Shown one piece after another: positions 9,774 to 18,113 of a DNA stretch of 64,000 bases. Under the pieces are notes generated by a model. The model saw nothing but the letters and a program-made list of their open reading frames with translations, did no database searches and was not told the DNA's origin. The translations under genes were made by a program, and so were the position numbers. The DNA is from Loktanella sp. DSM 29012 (GTDB taxonomy: Bacteria; Pseudomonadota; Alphaproteobacteria; Rhodobacterales; Rhodobacteraceae): contig NZ_FOEJ01000005.1 in assembly GCF_900110705.1 (NCBI RefSeq), forward strand, positions 346,088 through 410,087. The letters run 5' to 3'. Each line of letters opens with the position of its first letter. Positions within the stretch are counted from its first letter, which is position 1.

Positions 9774-10805
9774 ATGAACATCGATCTGCTCAAGCGACTG
9801 TGCGAAACGCCCGGCGTCCCCGGACGCGAGGACCGGGTCCGCGACCTGATCCTGTCGGAAATCGACGGTCTGTTCGATCATGTCGAAACCGACCCGATGG
9901 GCAGCCTGCTGTGCCGCCGCGACGCGGGGACCGAGGATGCGCCACGCATCATGCTGCTGTGCCACATGGACGAAATCGGATTTCTGGTCAGCCATATCGA
10001 CGACAAGGGGTTCATCTATGTCCAGCCTGTCGGCGGTTTCGACCCGCGCAACCTGTTTTCGCGCCGCGTCCTTGTCTGCACCGATCACGGCGACCTCAAG
10101 GGGGTAATGAACCCCGGCGGCAAGCCGATCCATATCTCCAGCCCCGAGGACCGCAAGAAGGTGCCGGAGGTCGGCGAATTCTTTATCGACACGGGCCTGG
10201 GTGCCGCGACCAAGGACCACGTCCAAATCGGTGATTTCGTGGTGATGGATGAGCCTCTGATGGAGATGGGCGACAAGATCGTGTCCAAGGCGCTGGACAA
10301 CCGGATCGCCTGCTGGCTGGGGATCGAGGTCATCCGCGCGCTGGCCGAGGACGGTCGTGGTGCGGAAATCCACGTGGCATTCACCAGCCAAGAAGAGGTC
10401 GGCCTGCGCGGAGCCAAGACCGCAGCACACCGCATCCAGCCCGATATCGGCATCGGCATCGACACCACGCTGGCCTGCGACACCCCCGGTATCGCTGACC
10501 ATCTGGCGACGACACGCCATGGCAAGGGTTTCGGCCTGCACGTGCGCGACAGTTCGTTCATTGCGGACACGGGACTGGTCCGTGAATTCGCGGCACTGGC
10601 CGACAAGGAAGGCATCCCCTACCAGCGCACCATGCTGGCAGCCGGTGGACAGGACGGGGCTGCAGCCCAGCAGGCCGCATCGGGTGCGCGCGCCATCGGG
10701 ATCGTGGTCGGCACACGTTATATCCATACGGTTACCGAAATGGTGGACCGGGGCGATCTGGAAGCCGCGCGCCAGATCCTGACGGCCTATCTGCGCACGT
10801 TCTGA
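9774..10805 (+). CDS. M42 family metallopeptidase (glutamyl aminopeptidase/endoglucanase M type)
   Basis: The 343-residue cytoplasmic di-metal aminopeptidase starts MNIDLLKRLCETPGVPGRED. The metal-binding His-Asp occurs in MLLCHMDEIGFLV near residue 65. The general-base Glu pair is SQEEVGLRGAKTA near residue 205, and the later metal ligands are in IGIGIDTTLACD and a C-terminal His (YIHTVTEMV). AAAGG upstream fixes this start; the frame stays open for about 170 codons more upstream but has no family match. A strong hairpin follows at 10828. Confidence 0.93.
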   Translation: MNIDLLKRLCETPGVPGREDRVRDLILSEIDGLFDHVETDPMGSLLCRRDAGTEDAPRIMLLCHMDEIGFLVSHIDDKGFIYVQPVGGFDPRNLFSRRVLVCTDHGDLKGVMNPGGKPIHISSPEDRKKVPEVGEFFIDTGLGAATKDHVQIGDFVVMDEPLMEMGDKIVSKALDNRIACWLGIEVIRALAEDGRGAEIHVAFTSQEEVGLRGAKTAAHRIQPDIGIGIDTTLACDTPGIADHLATTRHGKGFGLHVRDSSFIADTGLVREFAALADKEGIPYQRTMLAAGGQDGAAAQQAASGARAIGIVVGTRYIHTVTEMVDRGDLEAARQILTAYLRTF

Positions 10806-10827
10806 TCCGGACCTGTCCCAACGCAAA

Positions 10828-10853
10828 GCCCCCGCACAGTGATGTGCGGGGGC
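10828..10853 (+). terminator. Hairpin terminator after the M42 peptidase gene
   Basis: An 11-bp perfect stem (10828-10838 with 10843-10853) and a GTGA tetraloop lie 22 bases after the stop. The tract that follows is only weakly T-rich. Because the fasciclin gene ends at 10894 on the other strand, it may serve both genes. Confidence 0.7.
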
Positions 10854-10893
10854 GATGTCGTTCTGCTAATCCGGCCCGAGGGCCAGGATCAAT

Positions 10894-11463
10894 TTATTGT
10901 GCGGGCAGAATGACCGTGTCGATGACGTGAACGACGCCGTTGGACTGGGTCACGTCGGCTTGTGTCACGGTGGCCACCTGGCCACGCTCGTCGGTCAGGG
11001 TGATCATGTCACCGTCCTGCTTTGCCATCAGCGTGCAGCCGCCGACGGTTTCCACGGCGAATTCGCCATTGGCGTCAGCGATCATGCCAGCAATCGTGCT
11101 GGAGTCTGCGTTGATCGCCACAACGTGACAGGTCAGGATCTGCGCCAGCGCGGCTTGGTTTTCCGGCTTGAGCAGTTCGGCAACCTGATCCTGGTTCAGT
11201 TTCGCGAATGCATCGTTGGTCGGTGCGAAAACGGTGAACGGACCGGGGCCGGACAGCGTGTCGACCAGACCGGCAGCAGCGACAGCGGAAACCAGCGTGG
11301 TCAGGTTGTCGGCGTTGGATGCGTTTTCGACGATGGTCATGCTGGGCAGCATTTCCGCGCCGCCAACCATCGGGTTCTCTGCGGCGTGGGCCGCTGCGAA
11401 TGCGGAACCGGTAGAAAGGGCCAGAACGGCAGCGGCGGTCATCAGGGATGTTTTCATCGTCAT
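10894..11463 (-). CDS. Secreted fasciclin (FAS1) domain protein
   Basis: The 189-residue product has a signal peptide (MTMKTSLMTAAAVLALSTGS, cleavage after AFA around residue 23) and one FAS1 domain of about 140 residues. The H1 box FTVFAPTNDAFAKL and the closing NGVVHVIDTVILP identify the fold. Bacterial FAS1 proteins are extracytoplasmic and often involved in adhesion or matrix contact; the partner here is unknown. The start at 11463 is chosen for the signal peptide and an AGAGAG site; the upstream in-frame extension is not signal-like. Confidence 0.92.
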   Translation of the reverse strand: MTMKTSLMTAAAVLALSTGSAFAAAHAAENPMVGGAEMLPSMTIVENASNADNLTTLVSAVAAAGLVDTLSGPGPFTVFAPTNDAFAKLNQDQVAELLKPENQAALAQILTCHVVAINADSSTIAGMIADANGEFAVETVGGCTLMAKQDGDMITLTDERGQVATVTQADVTQSNGVVHVIDTVILPAQ

Positions 11464-11612
11464 AGCATATTCTCTCTGTTGTCTCGGCGGGTCATTCCGC
11501 CTTGTGATGCTAGAACCACGATGAAGCACGACACAGAGTTTCGCAGGCCGCCAGAAATTTTCCCACGCGGGGATCACGAAACCGTCAGCCATCAACCTGT
11601 GGGTCGTCAGCC

Positions 11613-12305
11613 CTAGTCAACCAGCCAAGCCGGGAGGTCGGCAATACTGTCGAGCACGACATCGGCGTGGGGTCCCAGCTCTGTGCGCGGCGCAGGTCCG
11701 GTCAGCACACCTATGCAAATCATGCCGGCGGCACGCCCCGCTGTCAGGTCGTGTGTGCTGTCGCCGATCATCGCGCAATCTTGCGGTGCAATCCCTGTCC
11801 GCGCACAGAATGCATTCAGCTGCCCCGGTCCCGGTTTGTGACCAAAGCCGCTGTCGGCCCCCGCAACAAAATCAAACGCAGTGTCGATCGCGTGGTCTGC
11901 AAGATGCCTGCGAGCGGGAGCCTCGCTGTCATTGGTGGCAAGCCCAAGGACATGACCGGCCGCGCGCAAGCGCGACATCAGATCGGGCAGATCTGCCGCC
12001 GGCTGCTGCGTGACCTCGGCGCTGGCCGCGTCCATACGCGCGATCAGGGCTGGCTTGTCCGTCTGGCCCGTGATCCACAGGATGGTATCGGCCACGACAT
12101 GGACGGGTTCCGCAATGACGATGCTGCCGGCCAGGAACCGGCCTGCCGTCAGATCATAGCCCAAGGCCTGCGCCAGCCTTGCAACCAATGCCGTGTCCCC
12201 GCTGGCCTCTGCATCCAGCATGGTGCGGGTCCACGCCCCCCAGGTGGCGTTGAAATCGAACAGGGTGCCATCCTTGTCAAAGATCAGTCCGGTCGGGCGT
12301 GCCAT
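11613..12305 (-). CDS. HAD-superfamily phosphatase (phosphoglycolate phosphatase-like)
   Basis: The 230-residue hydrolase carries all four HAD motifs: the nucleophile block IFDKDGTLFDF at residues 7-17, the Thr/Ser motif LATNDSEAP, a Lys (GFGHKPGPGQL) and the acidic MIGDSTHDLTAGRAAGM. The cap after motif I is helical, as in phosphoglycolate phosphatases, but the true substrate cannot be told. The ATG at 12305 overlaps the stop of the DUF3572 gene as TGATG, so the two are translationally coupled. Confidence 0.9.
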   Translation of the reverse strand: MARPTGLIFDKDGTLFDFNATWGAWTRTMLDAEASGDTALVARLAQALGYDLTAGRFLAGSIVIAEPVHVVADTILWITGQTDKPALIARMDAASAEVTQQPAADLPDLMSRLRAAGHVLGLATNDSEAPARRHLADHAIDTAFDFVAGADSGFGHKPGPGQLNAFCARTGIAPQDCAMIGDSTHDLTAGRAAGMICIGVLTGPAPRTELGPHADVVLDSIADLPAWLVD

Positions 12306-12583
12306 CAGGTCCAGCTGACCTCCTCGTTTCCGGGCAAACCATAGCGGGCCTGCATCGGCACCTCGTAGGCGTGTCCATGCGCATCGCAAAATGCCATCAC
12401 CCAATCATCCCGCTGGCACAGGAATTCGAGCAGCGCCGCGAGAAAGGCGGGATCCGTTGCGCCCGCCCGCATGTCACCGGCCGACAGACCGTTCGGCCCC
12501 ATGAAGGCCGCGCTCAGGTCCTGATCCGCCACGACATGGGCCAGCGCCTGAAGCGCGATGATTTCGGCGTGTTCCGGTGTCAT
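12305..12583 (-). CDS. DUF3572 domain-containing protein
   Basis: The 92-residue protein matches DUF3572, a small alphaproteobacterial family: EIIALQALAHVVADQDL near the N-terminus and LLEFLCQRDDWVMAFCDA in the second half. No catalytic motif is visible. Its stop overlaps the start of the HAD phosphatase by one base. It is divergent from the PleD-like gene across 93 bases. Function unknown. Confidence 0.85.
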   Translation of the reverse strand: MTPEHAEIIALQALAHVVADQDLSAAFMGPNGLSAGDMRAGATDPAFLAALLEFLCQRDDWVMAFCDAHGHAYEVPMQARYGLPGNEEVSWT

Positions 12584-12676
12584 CGAATGTCCCCTGGCAA
12601 TGATGAACCTTTTTTTAATCTATCGGGCGCAGTGTCCAGTCAGAAGGTGGTGAAACCATCAGACAGGGTTGGAAGA

Positions 12677-14065
12677 ATGTCCGGTAGATTATTGATCGTG
12701 GACCCTGTGTCCACAAATCGCATCGTCCTGAGGGTGAAACTCCTCGCCGCCAAATATGAGGTCGAGGCTGTCAGCGACTGCACGGCCGCATATGCCAGCA
12801 TTCAGAAACGATGCCCTGACATGATCCTGATCAATCTGACCGACAGCTTTTCCGATGGCCACGCATTCTGTGCGCATCTGCGGAGGCAGGTCGCGACGCG
12901 CAACGTGCCGATCATTTCGGTCGGCGGTCAGGATACCAGTGCGGCGCGTTTCATGGCGCTGGATGCAGGGGCGGACGATGTGCTGCCGCGCCCGGTCTGC
13001 GATACACTACTGCTCGCGCGGGTCCGCAATCTGCTGCGCCGCGGCAATCGCGCGCGTGAACTTGACCTGCGCAGCGAGACACTCCGCATGATGGGACTGG
13101 ATGAAACGCGCAGCCCCCGGATCGCGCCAGCCTGTGTCACGCTGCTGTCGGATTACGCACAGGCGGCTGCGATCGTTTCAGCGCAGCTGCAGGCCGGGCT
13201 GGGGCAACGGGTGCGGGTCATGGACCGTGACGGTGCCCTTGCCGACGATTCCCGGGTCGCGACGGATGTTTTCGTCATCGACGCAACGCGCTGCCAGTCC
13301 GACGGGGACGATCTGTTCCGCCTGCTGGCCGATCTGCGCACCCGTGACCAGACGCGACATGCAGCACAGCTGATCCTGCTTGCCCAGGATGACCTGCGGA
13401 CTGCCGCGCTGGTGCTGGATCTGGGGGCCGACGACGTGATCCTGGGACCGTTCGAACAGGACGAGCTGTGTCATCGCACGCGTGTCCTCGTTGCACATAA
13501 ATGCCAGCGTGACCGCCTGCTTGATCAGGTCGAAACGGGGCTAGCCGCCGCGATGACGGACCCCCTGACGGGGTTGTTCAATCGCCGCTATGCCCTGGCC
13601 CATCTTCGTCGGATTGCGGAACAGGCCCGCGAAACCGGGTGCGACTATGCCCTGATGGTCGCCGACATCGACCACTTCAAGGCGGTGAATGATACCTATG
13701 GGCACAGCACTGGCGATCGCGTTCTGACGGGCGTCGGGGCCTGCCTGCGCAACAGTTTTCGACCTGACGATCTGGTGGCCCGGATCGGTGGTGAGGAATT
13801 TCTGATCGTGATGCCGCGCACATCGCTGGCGGACGCCACAACCGCAGCCCAGCGCCTGCGCGAAAGGATCGGAGCCAAATATTTTGACGCAGGCGGCGAC
13901 CGCGGCCCGCTGCGTGTCACTATTTCGGTCGGCATAGCGGCAGGGTCCGGCGACGGGCAATCCCTTCGGGCGCTCGACGCGCTGTTCGACCGGGCCGACC
14001 TCGCGCTCTACCGGGCCAAGGCGGAGGGTCGCAATGCGGTCGCCGTCGATCTGTCCGCAGCTTGA
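12677..14065 (+). CDS. pleD: PleD-type diguanylate cyclase with two degenerate receiver domains
   Basis: The 462-residue product has the PleD layout: receiver 1 (about 1-120), receiver 2 (about 150-275) and a GGDEF domain (about 290-460). The cyclase is intact: TDPLTGLFNRR, the metal Asp in VADIDHF, the active site GGEEF at 371-375, and an inhibitory RxxD (362-365) five residues before it. It should make cyclic di-GMP from two GTP. Receiver 1 is unusual. The phosphoacceptor position has Asn53 (MILINL), the acidic pair reads Asp9-Pro10, and the conserved Lys is Arg105. Receiver 2 keeps an Asp (FVID, 202) but lacks the acidic pocket and the Lys. The start is preceded by a weak GGAAG site. It stands alone and is divergent from DUF3572. 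Confidence 0.9.
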   Translation: MSGRLLIVDPVSTNRIVLRVKLLAAKYEVEAVSDCTAAYASIQKRCPDMILINLTDSFSDGHAFCAHLRRQVATRNVPIISVGGQDTSAARFMALDAGADDVLPRPVCDTLLLARVRNLLRRGNRARELDLRSETLRMMGLDETRSPRIAPACVTLLSDYAQAAAIVSAQLQAGLGQRVRVMDRDGALADDSRVATDVFVIDATRCQSDGDDLFRLLADLRTRDQTRHAAQLILLAQDDLRTAALVLDLGADDVILGPFEQDELCHRTRVLVAHKCQRDRLLDQVETGLAAAMTDPLTGLFNRRYALAHLRRIAEQARETGCDYALMVADIDHFKAVNDTYGHSTGDRVLTGVGACLRNSFRPDDLVARIGGEEFLIVMPRTSLADATTAAQRLRERIGAKYFDAGGDRGPLRVTISVGIAAGSGDGQSLRALDALFDRADLALYRAKAEGRNAVAVDLSAA

Positions 14066-14174
14066 CCGGGGACGATAAAATCACGATCCGCACAGAACTC
14101 TGGCCTTTCAACCTGCAAAAGAGGGTTTCAATTTCGCCCCGGAATGCCATGTTGGTTCCAAAAGGACCAACGCC

Positions 14175-14570
14175 ATGACCCAGAGCTATAAACAGACGCC
14201 GCTGCAAGACCGCGAGATGAAAAACGCCATGCTGCGCGGTTTCAAACGGATCTGCCCCAACTGCGGTGAGGGTGACATGTTCGACAGCTATCTGCATGTG
14301 GTTGATCGCTGCCCGGCCTGCGCCGAAGACCTGTCGCAGCATCGCGCTGATGACGGGCCCGCATATCTGACGATCCTGATTGTCGGTCACTTGCTGGCAC
14401 CGCTGATGATCTGGGTCTTTACCGAATTCCGGCCAAGCGCGATGACGATGGCGATCCTGTTTTCGGTCTCGACTGTTGCCTTGTCCCTGTATCTCTTGCC
14501 ACGGCTCAAGGGGGTGGTCGTGGGCATTCAGTGGTCAAAGGGGATGCACGGGTTTGGTCAGCCCGGCTGA
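14175..14570 (+). CDS. DUF983 zinc-ribbon membrane protein
   Basis: This 131-residue protein starts with a zinc-ribbon type element (CPNCGEGDMF at residues 28-37, then RCPACAEDL at 49-57), followed by two hydrophobic membrane segments (about 72-90 and 95-113). This is the DUF983 layout. The family is common in Alphaproteobacteria and has no settled function. A hairpin-prone stretch (14153-14170) covers its AAAGGA ribosome site. Its 3' end overlaps the likely start of the NUDIX gene, suggesting coupling. Confidence 0.85.
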   Translation: MTQSYKQTPLQDREMKNAMLRGFKRICPNCGEGDMFDSYLHVVDRCPACAEDLSQHRADDGPAYLTILIVGHLLAPLMIWVFTEFRPSAMTMAILFSVSTVALSLYLLPRLKGVVVGIQWSKGMHGFGQPG

Positions 14571-15255
14571 TATACCCATCCGCGATGCGGCCACGGTTAT
14601 TCTGTTGCGCCGTGACGGCACCCCACGGGTGTTGATGGGACAGCGTGGGGCCTCTGCCGTTTTCATGCCCAATAAATTCGTGTTTCCCGGCGGTGCAGTC
14701 GATCCCAACGATGCCTTGGTTGCACCGACCGGCTTGTGCAACGAAACCCGGCGGGCCTTGCAAAACGACAGTGACGCGGATGCGCAGGCCGTGGTTGCCG
14801 CCGCAATCCGAGAGTTGTGGGAAGAGACGGGTCAGATGCTGGGCGTGCCCGGCGATTGGGCGGACCCGCCACGGGGATGGCGCGGTTTCGCAGCCAGCGG
14901 CCATCGCCCGACGGCTGCGGGCATGCGTTTCTTTTTCCGGGCCGTCACGCCGCAGGGTGCGCCCCGGCGGTTCGACGCCCGGTTTTTTCTGGTGGATGCC
15001 ACGGCACTGATCACCGATCCCGATGACTTTGGCAGGGCCGAGGACGAATTATCCCACCTGCATTGGGTCGACCTGAAGGCCGCGCGCGCGCTGGACCTGC
15101 CGTTTATCACCGAAGTCGCGCTGGCCGAACTTGCCGCCCATCTGGCAAATCCCACGGCCCCCCTGACCGTTCCGTTTTTCCGCAACGACGACGAACGCCA
15201 TTTGATTTCACGGTTGGGCGGCAGACGTCCGCTGGATCACGCGCCCGAGGTCTGA
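14554..15255 (+). CDS. NUDIX hydrolase (NUDT7/NUDT19-like)
   Basis: The protein of about 233 residues hydrolyses a nucleoside-diphosphate-linked substrate. The N-terminal half has ATVILLRRDGTPRVLMGQRG and FVFPGGAVDP. After an insertion, the Nudix helix core AAIRELWEETGQMLG supplies the metal-binding glutamates. The insertion between FPGG and the helix resembles coenzyme A or acyl-CoA Nudix proteins, but substrate assignment is inference. The start is uncertain: TTG at 14554 with AAGGGGA upstream fits coupling to DUF983. The 3' end overlaps the opposite ArsC-like gene by 19 bases. Confidence 0.85.
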   Translation: MVSPADIPIRDAATVILLRRDGTPRVLMGQRGASAVFMPNKFVFPGGAVDPNDALVAPTGLCNETRRALQNDSDADAQAVVAAAIRELWEETGQMLGVPGDWADPPRGWRGFAASGHRPTAAGMRFFFRAVTPQGAPRRFDARFFLVDATALITDPDDFGRAEDELSHLHWVDLKAARALDLPFITEVALAELAAHLANPTAPLTVPFFRNDDERHLISRLGGRRPLDHAPEV

Positions 15256-15578
15256 CCAATGTGGGCGGCTTGCGCGTCAGCTTTCCAGCCCAGGGTCCAG
15301 ACATCACCATTCTGAATGACGGGACGTTTCATCAGGGTCGGATGGGCAGCCAGCAAGGCATGGGGTGCCCCGGCGCGTTCGGTGTCCGACAGCTGACGCC
15401 AGGTTGCAGAGGACCGGTTGATCAGGTCATCGCCAAAGCGGTCGATCAACGCGGTCAAATCCGCCTCGGCGATACCGTCTGCCCGCACGTCGATCACCAC
15501 AGGGTCATGGCCCGCAGCCCGCAGAGCCTTGATCGCCTTGCGGCAGGTATCGCAGGTCTTGAGTGAGAAGATACGCAT
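15237..15578 (-). CDS. ArsC/Spx-family thioredoxin-fold protein
   Basis: The 113-residue protein has the N-terminal redox site KTCDTCRKAI (Cys-x-x-Cys at residues 9-12) and the family segment LINRSSATWRQL. It ends with LMKRPVIQNGDVWTLG, matching the KRPI loop of arsenate reductase-like and Spx-like proteins. There are no arsenic genes nearby, so arsenate reduction is not implied; a thiol oxidoreductase or YffB-like role is equally possible. The ATG at 15578 starts exactly at the fold. A longer upstream frame has no family match. Confidence 0.88.
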   Translation of the reverse strand: MRIFSLKTCDTCRKAIKALRAAGHDPVVIDVRADGIAEADLTALIDRFGDDLINRSSATWRQLSDTERAGAPHALLAAHPTLMKRPVIQNGDVWTLGWKADAQAAHIGQTSGA

Positions 15579-15616
15579 GTCGTCGCAATGGCTCCTGTCT
15601 GGGCGGGATACGAGCG

Positions 15617-16099
15617 CTAGCCCTTGACCCGCAGATATTCGTGCAAAATACAAGTCGGGTCTGCGGGACGCAGCGTACGTGTCGCGATCTGCGTCCATGC
15701 CCCTGTGTCAAAGTCGGGAAAGAACGTATCCGCATCGGGCACGTCAAGATCGACCTGCGTGATCAGCAGGCGATCCGCCATGCCCAGCAATGCGCCATAG
15801 ATGCCGGCACCGCCAATCCCGTAAATCCGCTGATAGCCCGCGGCATAGCAGGCAGCGACCGCCGCACCAACATCACCGAACACGTGTTCCGTCAGGCCGC
15901 TATCCTGCGAGACAACGCAATTCATCCGATTTTTCAGCGGCTTCACCGGAAGACTGTTCCAGGTGTGTCGCCCCATGATCAGCGCGCCACCCGTGGTCTC
16001 GCGCTGGAACATCGCCAGATCCTCTGGTGCGTGCCACGGGATGTCCCCATCGCGTCCGATGGCCCCGTTGCGGGCGCAGGCAACGATCAGTGTCAGCAT
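15617..16099 (-). CDS. folA: Dihydrofolate reductase
   Basis: The 160-residue enzyme reduces dihydrofolate to tetrahydrofolate with NADPH. Diagnostic are the N-terminal LIVACARNGAIGRDGDIPWH with the Met20-type loop, the catalytic acid in HAPEDLAMFQRET, IMGRHTWNSLP, and the cofactor loop YGIGGAGIYGALL. Its ATG overlaps the thyA stop by one base (TGATG), so it is translationally coupled to thymidylate synthase, which generates the dihydrofolate this enzyme recycles. Confidence 0.97.
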   Translation of the reverse strand: MLTLIVACARNGAIGRDGDIPWHAPEDLAMFQRETTGGALIMGRHTWNSLPVKPLKNRMNCVVSQDSGLTEHVFGDVGAAVAACYAAGYQRIYGIGGAGIYGALLGMADRLLITQVDLDVPDADTFFPDFDTGAWTQIATRTLRPADPTCILHEYLRVKG

Positions 16100-16917
16100 C
16101 AGACGGCCACCGGCGCACGGATCGCCGGATCCGGATCATAGCCGTCAAAGGCAAAGTCATCGTATCTGAAATCGAAAATCGACGTCACATCGCGCGTCAG
16201 GCGCAGCGTCGGCAACGTCTTGGGGGTGCGGGACAATTGCAAATCCACCTGTTCGCGGTGGTTGTTGTAGATATGCGCGTCCCCGATCGTATGGATGAAA
16301 TCCCCCGGCGTATAGCCCGTCACATGTGCCAGCATATGCGCCAGCAGCGCGTATGAGGCGATGTTGAACGGCACCCCCAGGAACATGTCGGCAGACCGCT
16401 GATAGAGTTGCAGATGCAGTTTGCCCCCCGCGATCCGGACCTGCCACAGGGTATGGCATGGCGGCAGGGCCATGGCGTCAACCTCGCCGGGGTTCCAGGC
16501 GGACACAATCAGGCGACGGCTGTCGGGTGTTGTGCGAATGGCCTCGACCAGTTTGGCAATCTGATCGACCTCGCCGAGCAGCACGATGCCGTCGTCGCCT
16601 TGTGTCACGCGGGGGAAATGACGCCACTGGTGACCGTAAACCGGTCCCAAATCACCGTTTTCATCGGCCCATTCGTTCCAGATCGACACACCGTTTTCCT
16701 GCAGATACCGTACGTTGGTATCCCCCGACAGGAACCACAGCAGTTCGTGCACGATGGATTTCAAGTGCAGCTTCTTGGTAGTGACAAGCGGGAACCCGTC
16801 AGCCAGCGGATAGCGGCACTGCATGCCGAAATGACTGATCGTGCCGGTGCCGGTCCGGTCGGTGGATGGCACACCCTGTTCAAGGACGAGACGCAGCGCG
16901 TCATGATACTGGCGCAA
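16099..16917 (-). CDS. thyA: Thymidylate synthase (folate-dependent, ThyA)
   Basis: The 272-residue enzyme methylates dUMP to dTMP using methylenetetrahydrofolate. It has the [20 protein letters not shown] block, [19 protein letters not shown], the catalytic cysteine in [10 protein letters not shown], and the dUMP-binding [14 protein letters not shown] and HIYNNH segments. I place the start at a TTG (16917) because it gives the normal family N-terminus ([15 protein letters not shown]) and has an excellent GAGGAGG site seven bases upstream. No ATG fits. Coupled to folA downstream; divergent from the lipoprotein gene at 17100. Confidence 0.97.
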   Translation of the reverse strand: MRQYHDALRLVLEQGVPSTDRTGTGTISHFGMQCRYPLADGFPLVTTKKLHLKSIVHELLWFLSGDTNVRYLQENGVSIWNEWADENGDLGPVYGHQWRHFPRVTQGDDGIVLLGEVDQIAKLVEAIRTTPDSRRLIVSAWNPGEVDAMALPPCHTLWQVRIAGGKLHLQLYQRSADMFLGVPFNIASYALLAHMLAHVTGYTPGDFIHTIGDAHIYNNHREQVDLQLSRTPKTLPTLRLTRDVTSIFDFRYDDFAFDGYDPDPAIRAPVAV

Positions 16918-17099
16918 GGGGCAACCTCCTCGGACGGTGACGATTCCGGGGCAAGCTAAATGATGCCGTCGGCAAGTGCCACGTTGTAAATGGCGCACGC
17001 ACGGCCCCGTTTTTCGCGCGTCTCGAGCGTATTGATTGACTCGGGGCCTGCCCCTGCGGACATTGGGGCAACAAAAACGACCTGAGCAGGTGTGCGACC

Positions 17100-18113
17100 A
17101 TGACCCGATTCTTGACGACAGTCTCTGCACTGGCGTGGCTTGCCGCATGCGGTGATGGCCAGCCCCTATTCGAAGACGTGCAATCGGATGCGCAGGTCGC
17201 GGACGATGACGACCTTGACCTGCCCCCCGGCACCGAGGATGTCAGCGCATCGTCTGACATTTTCCGGTTCGAGGCCCGCAACAGTCAGGGCGGCGGTCTG
17301 GTGACCGATGTGTCCTACAATGCTGCGAACGACACGTTCAGTGTCGACAACCTCGGGTTTGATGGCGAAAACGTCTATACGCGCAAGACCGGTGCGCTTG
17401 CCACGCTTGGCACCACGCGCGTCTACGAGGCCGACGCGACGGTCCGCGATTTCCTGACGGGCGATCCCGTCAGCCAGATCGTGCCGTATGTGGCACTGTA
17501 TGGTGTCAGCAAGAACCGGGTCGATGGTGACCCGCGCACCAGTTTCGCCATCGTGCGGACCGGCGGCTACGCAGGCTATGGGTTTGGTGGCTATGTCTAT
17601 GAACGCAACGGCGGCACCGTCCTGCCAAACGAGGGGCAGGCGACATTTTCGGGCGACTACGCCGGTGTCAGGGTGTTCGCCCCGGCACGGTCACAGCTTG
17701 AATATGTCACAGGCCAGATGAGCATCGACATTGATTTCGAAGACTTCAACGCCAATGACGCGGTCAAAGGTGCGATCACGAACCGCCGGTTCTTTGACGA
17801 AAACGGTGTGCGGATTGTGACCGGGACCGGCCCTGACGACCTGCAAAGCCCGAACGTGCCAATTATCGTCGTCGAAGGCAGCAAATCGTTGAGCACCGCA
17901 GGCGAAATCGAAGTCGAACTGCAGAATTTCATATTGAACGAGTCCGGCGTGCTGGAACCGTACGAAGGCGGGAAATTCACGGGGATCATCGCTGGCGATA
18001 CGACCAGCGGATCGGGCGGCGAAATTGTCGGTGTCGTGGTGCTGGAATCAGAGGACCCCCGGTTCGAAGGGATCACCGCGCAGGAAACCGGCGGCGTGAT
18101 CCTGTACCGATGA
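17100..18113 (+). CDS. Putative surface lipoprotein, TbpB-like barrel, candidate Slam/T11SS cargo
   Basis: The 337-residue product has a lipoprotein signal ([17 protein letters not shown], lipobox LAAC with Cys17) followed by a very acidic linker (residues 24-50). The rest is beta-rich, with glycine-rich strands. Two segments resemble the eight-stranded barrels of TbpB-like proteins: a central one ([15 protein letters not shown], about 180-195, then strands to 235) and a C-terminal one ([20 protein letters not shown]). The family call is from pattern only and less certain than that of its partner. AGCAGG precedes the ATG. The stop overlaps the start of the Slam-like gene (ATGA), strong evidence that they work as a pair. 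Confidence 0.65.
   Translation: MTRFLTTVSALAWLAACGDGQPLFEDVQSDAQVADDDDLDLPPGTEDVSASSDIFRFEARNSQGGGLVTDVSYNAANDTFSVDNLGFDGENVYTRKTGALATLGTTRVYEADATVRDFLTGDPVSQIVPYVALYGVSKNRVDGDPRTSFAIVRTGGYAGYGFGGYVYERNGGTVLPNEGQATFSGDYAGVRVFAPARSQLEYVTGQMSIDIDFEDFNANDAVKGAITNRRFFDENGVRIVTGTGPDDLQSPNVPIIVVEGSKSLSTAGEIEVELQNFILNESGVLEPYEGGKFTGIIAGDTTSGSGGEIVGVVVLESEDPRFEGITAQETGGVILYR

Noticed and set aside
15237..15578. Arsenic resistance locus
   Set aside because: Only an ArsC/Spx-fold protein is present, without arsR, arsB or acr3, so resistance cannot be claimed.
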